DNA from: Ruminococcaceae bacterium UBA6855
GTDB lineage: Bacteria > Bacillota > Clostridia > Oscillospirales > Acutalibacteraceae
Assembly: GCA_002451755.1 (NCBI GenBank)
Contig: DKDF01000068.1
Coordinates: 1-6,730 of the forward strand
Direction of reading: 5' to 3'
DNA: 6,730 nt
Shown: piece after piece, positions 4,892 through 6,730 of the stretch
How the letters are laid out: each line of letters opens with the position of its first letter
Position numbering within the stretch: position 1 is the stretch's first letter
Program-made: the position numbers and the translations under genes
The notes under the pieces: generated by a model
Told to the model about the DNA's origin: nothing
What the model saw: only the letters and a program-made list of their open reading frames with translations
The model's database searches: none

Positions 4892-6730
4892 AGTGCTGTA
4901 AAGGCTCTGTACTTGTCAGCGCTGCGGCAGGTTCGGGCAAGACGGCGGTGCTCGTCGAGCGCGTTATCCGCCGCCTGACGGACAAAGATAACCCCTGCTC
5001 GGCAGAGGATCTGCTGATAGTCACCTTCACCCGTGCCGCCACCGCGCAGATGCGCGAGAAGATAGGCGCGGCGATACTCAAACGCCTCTCGGAGGATCCG
5101 ACGGACAGGCATCTTCGCCGCCAGTATATGCTCCTGCCGTTTGCGAAGATATGCACTATCGACAGCTTCTGCAACGACCTTGTGCGCGAGAATTTCCACG
5201 CGCTCGGCATATCTCCGGATTATTCGCTGCTCGACAACGAGACGGCGGTCATAATGAAAAACGATGTCTGCGCGGCAATGCTCGAGCGGGCATACGAAGA
5301 GGATTCGGACGGCAGCTTTTCGGGGCTCAGCGACATGATGTCCTCCGGCAGCAGCGACGAGGATTTCGCGAAGCTGATAATCAAAATGTATGATATCTCG
5401 ACCGCTTATCCGTTCCCCGATTTGTGGCTCGATTCGCTTATCGAGGAGTATTCTCAGCCCGATATCAACAAGAGCCGCTGGGGCGGTATAATAAAAAAAT
5501 ATGTCTGCGATATGCTCGACTACTGCGTGTCCTCGAGCCGCGATATGATGACCGCCATGGAGTCCGATCCGATTGTCGCGGACGCCTATGGCGCGGCGGT
5601 GCGCAGCGATATAAATATGTACGCCGAGCTTCGAGAAAAGATCAACAGCGACTGGGACGAGGCTCTCGAAGCTTTTAAAACAGTTAAGTATATGAGTCTC
5701 GGGCGCGTTCCGAAGGGCTATGAGAGCGAGACAAAAAACGCGGTCATGACCGCCCGCAAAAAGCTCAAGGATCTGTTGAAAAAAGTGCCCAATATTATGT
5801 GCGTCTCGTCCGGAGAGCATGCCGAAGATGTGCGCCTGATGCGCGGCCCCGTGACGAAGCTTATCGAACTCGTCAAGCAGTTCGGCAGGGAGTATTCCGC
5901 CGAAAAAGATAAAATGAACTCCGCCGATTTCTCGGATATCCTGCACCGCGCGCTCAATTTGCTTGCGGTATCAGACGGCAGAGGCGGATATATAAAAACC
6001 GACCTTGCGCGTGAGCTGTCCTCGCATTATGTCGAGATACTCGTCGACGAGTATCAGGATATAAACGAAGCGCAGGATATGATATTCAGAGCGATATCCG
6101 CCGACGAGAATAATCTGTTCACCGTCGGCGATGTCAAGCAGAGCATATACAGATTCCGTCAGGCAATGCCGGAGATATTCCTGCGCCGCCGCAGCACAAC
6201 ACACAGCTTCGAGAGCGGGAAATACCCCCTGGGCATAACCCTCGGCTCGAATTTCCGAAGCCGCGTGGGAGTTACCTCGTGCGTCAACTATATTTTCCGC
6301 CAGCTGATGAGCACGGAGGCGGGCGAGCTCGAATATGATGACTCCGAGGCGCTCAACGCCGCCGCAAAATATCCCGAGCGCGACACCCCCGACTGCGAGC
6401 TGCATGTCGTGACGGACAAGGGCAACAGAGCCGATACGCTCGAAGCGCAGGCTCGCTATGTTGCGAGATATATTGAACGCACGGTAAAAGAGGGCAAAAT
6501 GCTCGTTACAAAGGGCGGCGCTCTGCATCCCGCGTCTTACGGCGACTTCTGTATTCTTTTGCGCACGGCAAAAAATGTTTCTTCAGTCTATGCAAATGCA
6601 CTCTCCGAGCGCGGCATACCGGTTTTCTCCCCGGAGACCGGCGGATTCTTTGAGGCAGCCGAGATAAGCTTTATGCTCTCGCTCCTGCGCGTGCTCGACA
6701 ATCCCGTGCAGGATATACCGCTCGCGGCGT
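4852..6730 (+). CDS. addA: ATP-dependent helicase/nuclease subunit A (AddA), N-terminal part
   Basis: The first 626 codons of AddA are present and the right window edge cuts the gene; the full protein is usually about 1150-1250 residues. AddA is the UvrD/Rep-type (SF1A) 3'-5' helicase motor of the AddAB break-resection complex and carries a second nuclease domain at its C terminus. Visible in order: a Q-motif (NWTTDQQHAI, 4-13), Walker A AAAGSGKT (24-31, catalytic K30), motif Ia TFTRAAT (58-64) with AAT-x-QM-x-x-KI after it, ICTIDSFC (motif Ic-like), Walker B/motif II LVDEYQDIN (397-405), motif III GDVKQSIYRFR (426-436) and motif IV GSNFRSR (465-471). The 1B insertion between Ia and II is long, as in AddA. 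Helicase motifs V and VI and the nuclease domain lie outside the window. The frame is open throughout with no frameshift. The order addB-addA is that of Bacillus. Confidence 0.97.
   Translation, partial: MGVNWTTDQQHAIECCKGSVLVSAAAGSGKTAVLVERVIRRLTDKDNPCSAEDLLIVTFTRAATAQMREKIGAAILKRLSEDPTDRHLRRQYMLLPFAKICTIDSFCNDLVRENFHALGISPDYSLLDNETAVIMKNDVCAAMLERAYEEDSDGSFSGLSDMMSSGSSDEDFAKLIIKMYDISTAYPFPDLWLDSLIEEYSQPDINKSRWGGIIKKYVCDMLDYCVSSSRDMMTAMESDPIVADAYGAAVRSDINMYAELREKINSDWDEALEAFKTVKYMSLGRVPKGYESETKNAVMTARKKLKDLLKKVPNIMCVSSGEHAEDVRLMRGPVTKLIELVKQFGREYSAEKDKMNSADFSDILHRALNLLAVSDGRGGYIKTDLARELSSHYVEILVDEYQDINEAQDMIFRAISADENNLFTVGDVKQSIYRFRQAMPEIFLRRRSTTHSFESGKYPLGITLGSNFRSRVGVTSCVNYIFRQLMSTEAGELEYDDSEALNAAAKYPERDTPDCELHVVTDKGNRADTLEAQARYVARYIERTVKEGKMLVTKGGALHPASYGDFCILLRTAKNVSSVYANALSERGIPVFSPETGGFFEAAEISFMLSLLRVLDNPVQDIPLAA

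Noticed and set aside
4741..5946. 401-codon open frame on the minus strand opposite the addB end and addA
   Set aside because: It lies antisense to addA, whose Walker A and motif Ia are unmistakable. Its composition (rich in H, R, A and I) is that of a mirror frame of a codon-biased gene, it has no recognisable domain, and it would span the addB/addA junction.
5971..6528. 185-codon minus-strand open frame inside addA
   Set aside because: Opposite helicase motifs II-IV of AddA; composition is that of a shadow frame, with no recognisable motif.
1..6730. Mobile element, CRISPR array, tRNA or a new defence system
   Set aside because: No transposase, integrase, spaced direct repeats, cloverleaf or unassigned long coding stretch was seen. 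AddAB is a housekeeping repair enzyme, and the remaining genes belong to known families.

Overview
The window looks like a chromosomal segment from a low-to-moderate GC Gram-positive bacterium, most likely a Clostridia member of the Oscillospiraceae/Ruminococcaceae type. This rests on the AddAB (rather than RecBCD) recombination nuclease in addB-addA order, strong GGAGG ribosome binding sites, a TTG start, AT-rich TATAAT promoters between GC-richer genes, and frequent ATA isoleucine codons. The taxonomic call is inference; there is no rRNA or other marker here.

Layout. Positions 1-423 (minus strand, running off the left edge) hold the N-terminal 141 residues of a CNNM/CorC (HlyC/CorC, DUF21) membrane transporter. 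It starts at TTG and has its own promoter in the 424-540 gap. That gap also holds a rho-independent terminator (about 495-529) ending the next minus-strand gene. Positions 541-1404 (minus strand) encode a xylose isomerase-like TIM-barrel protein (sugar phosphate isomerase/epimerase family) with a full set of metal-ligand residues. Positions 1405-1549 form a compact divergent promoter region. The TIM-barrel gene is read leftward from a TTGTAT/TATAAT promoter, and the addBA operon rightward from an extended -10 (TGATATAAT). Positions 1550-4891 (plus strand) encode AddB, and 4852-6730 (plus strand, running off the right edge) encode the first 626 residues of AddA. The two genes overlap by 40 bases.

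How the genes work together. AddA is the ATP-driven helicase/nuclease motor and AddB the partner nuclease with an iron-sulfur clamp. Together they resect double-strand breaks and prepare 3' ends for RecA. The AddA part in view has intact helicase motifs I to IV; its later helicase motifs and nuclease domain lie beyond the window. AddB keeps its nuclease motif and all four Fe-S cysteines, but its N-terminal Walker A has lost the lysine. The TIM-barrel protein and the transporter have no evident functional link to AddAB; they are separately transcribed neighbours.

I see no tRNA, rRNA, CRISPR array, insertion sequence or phage gene. This is mostly ordinary core genome. The points worth a second look are the degenerate AddB Walker A, the endonuclease IV-like ligand set of the TIM-barrel protein, and the paired AT-rich dyads in its promoter.
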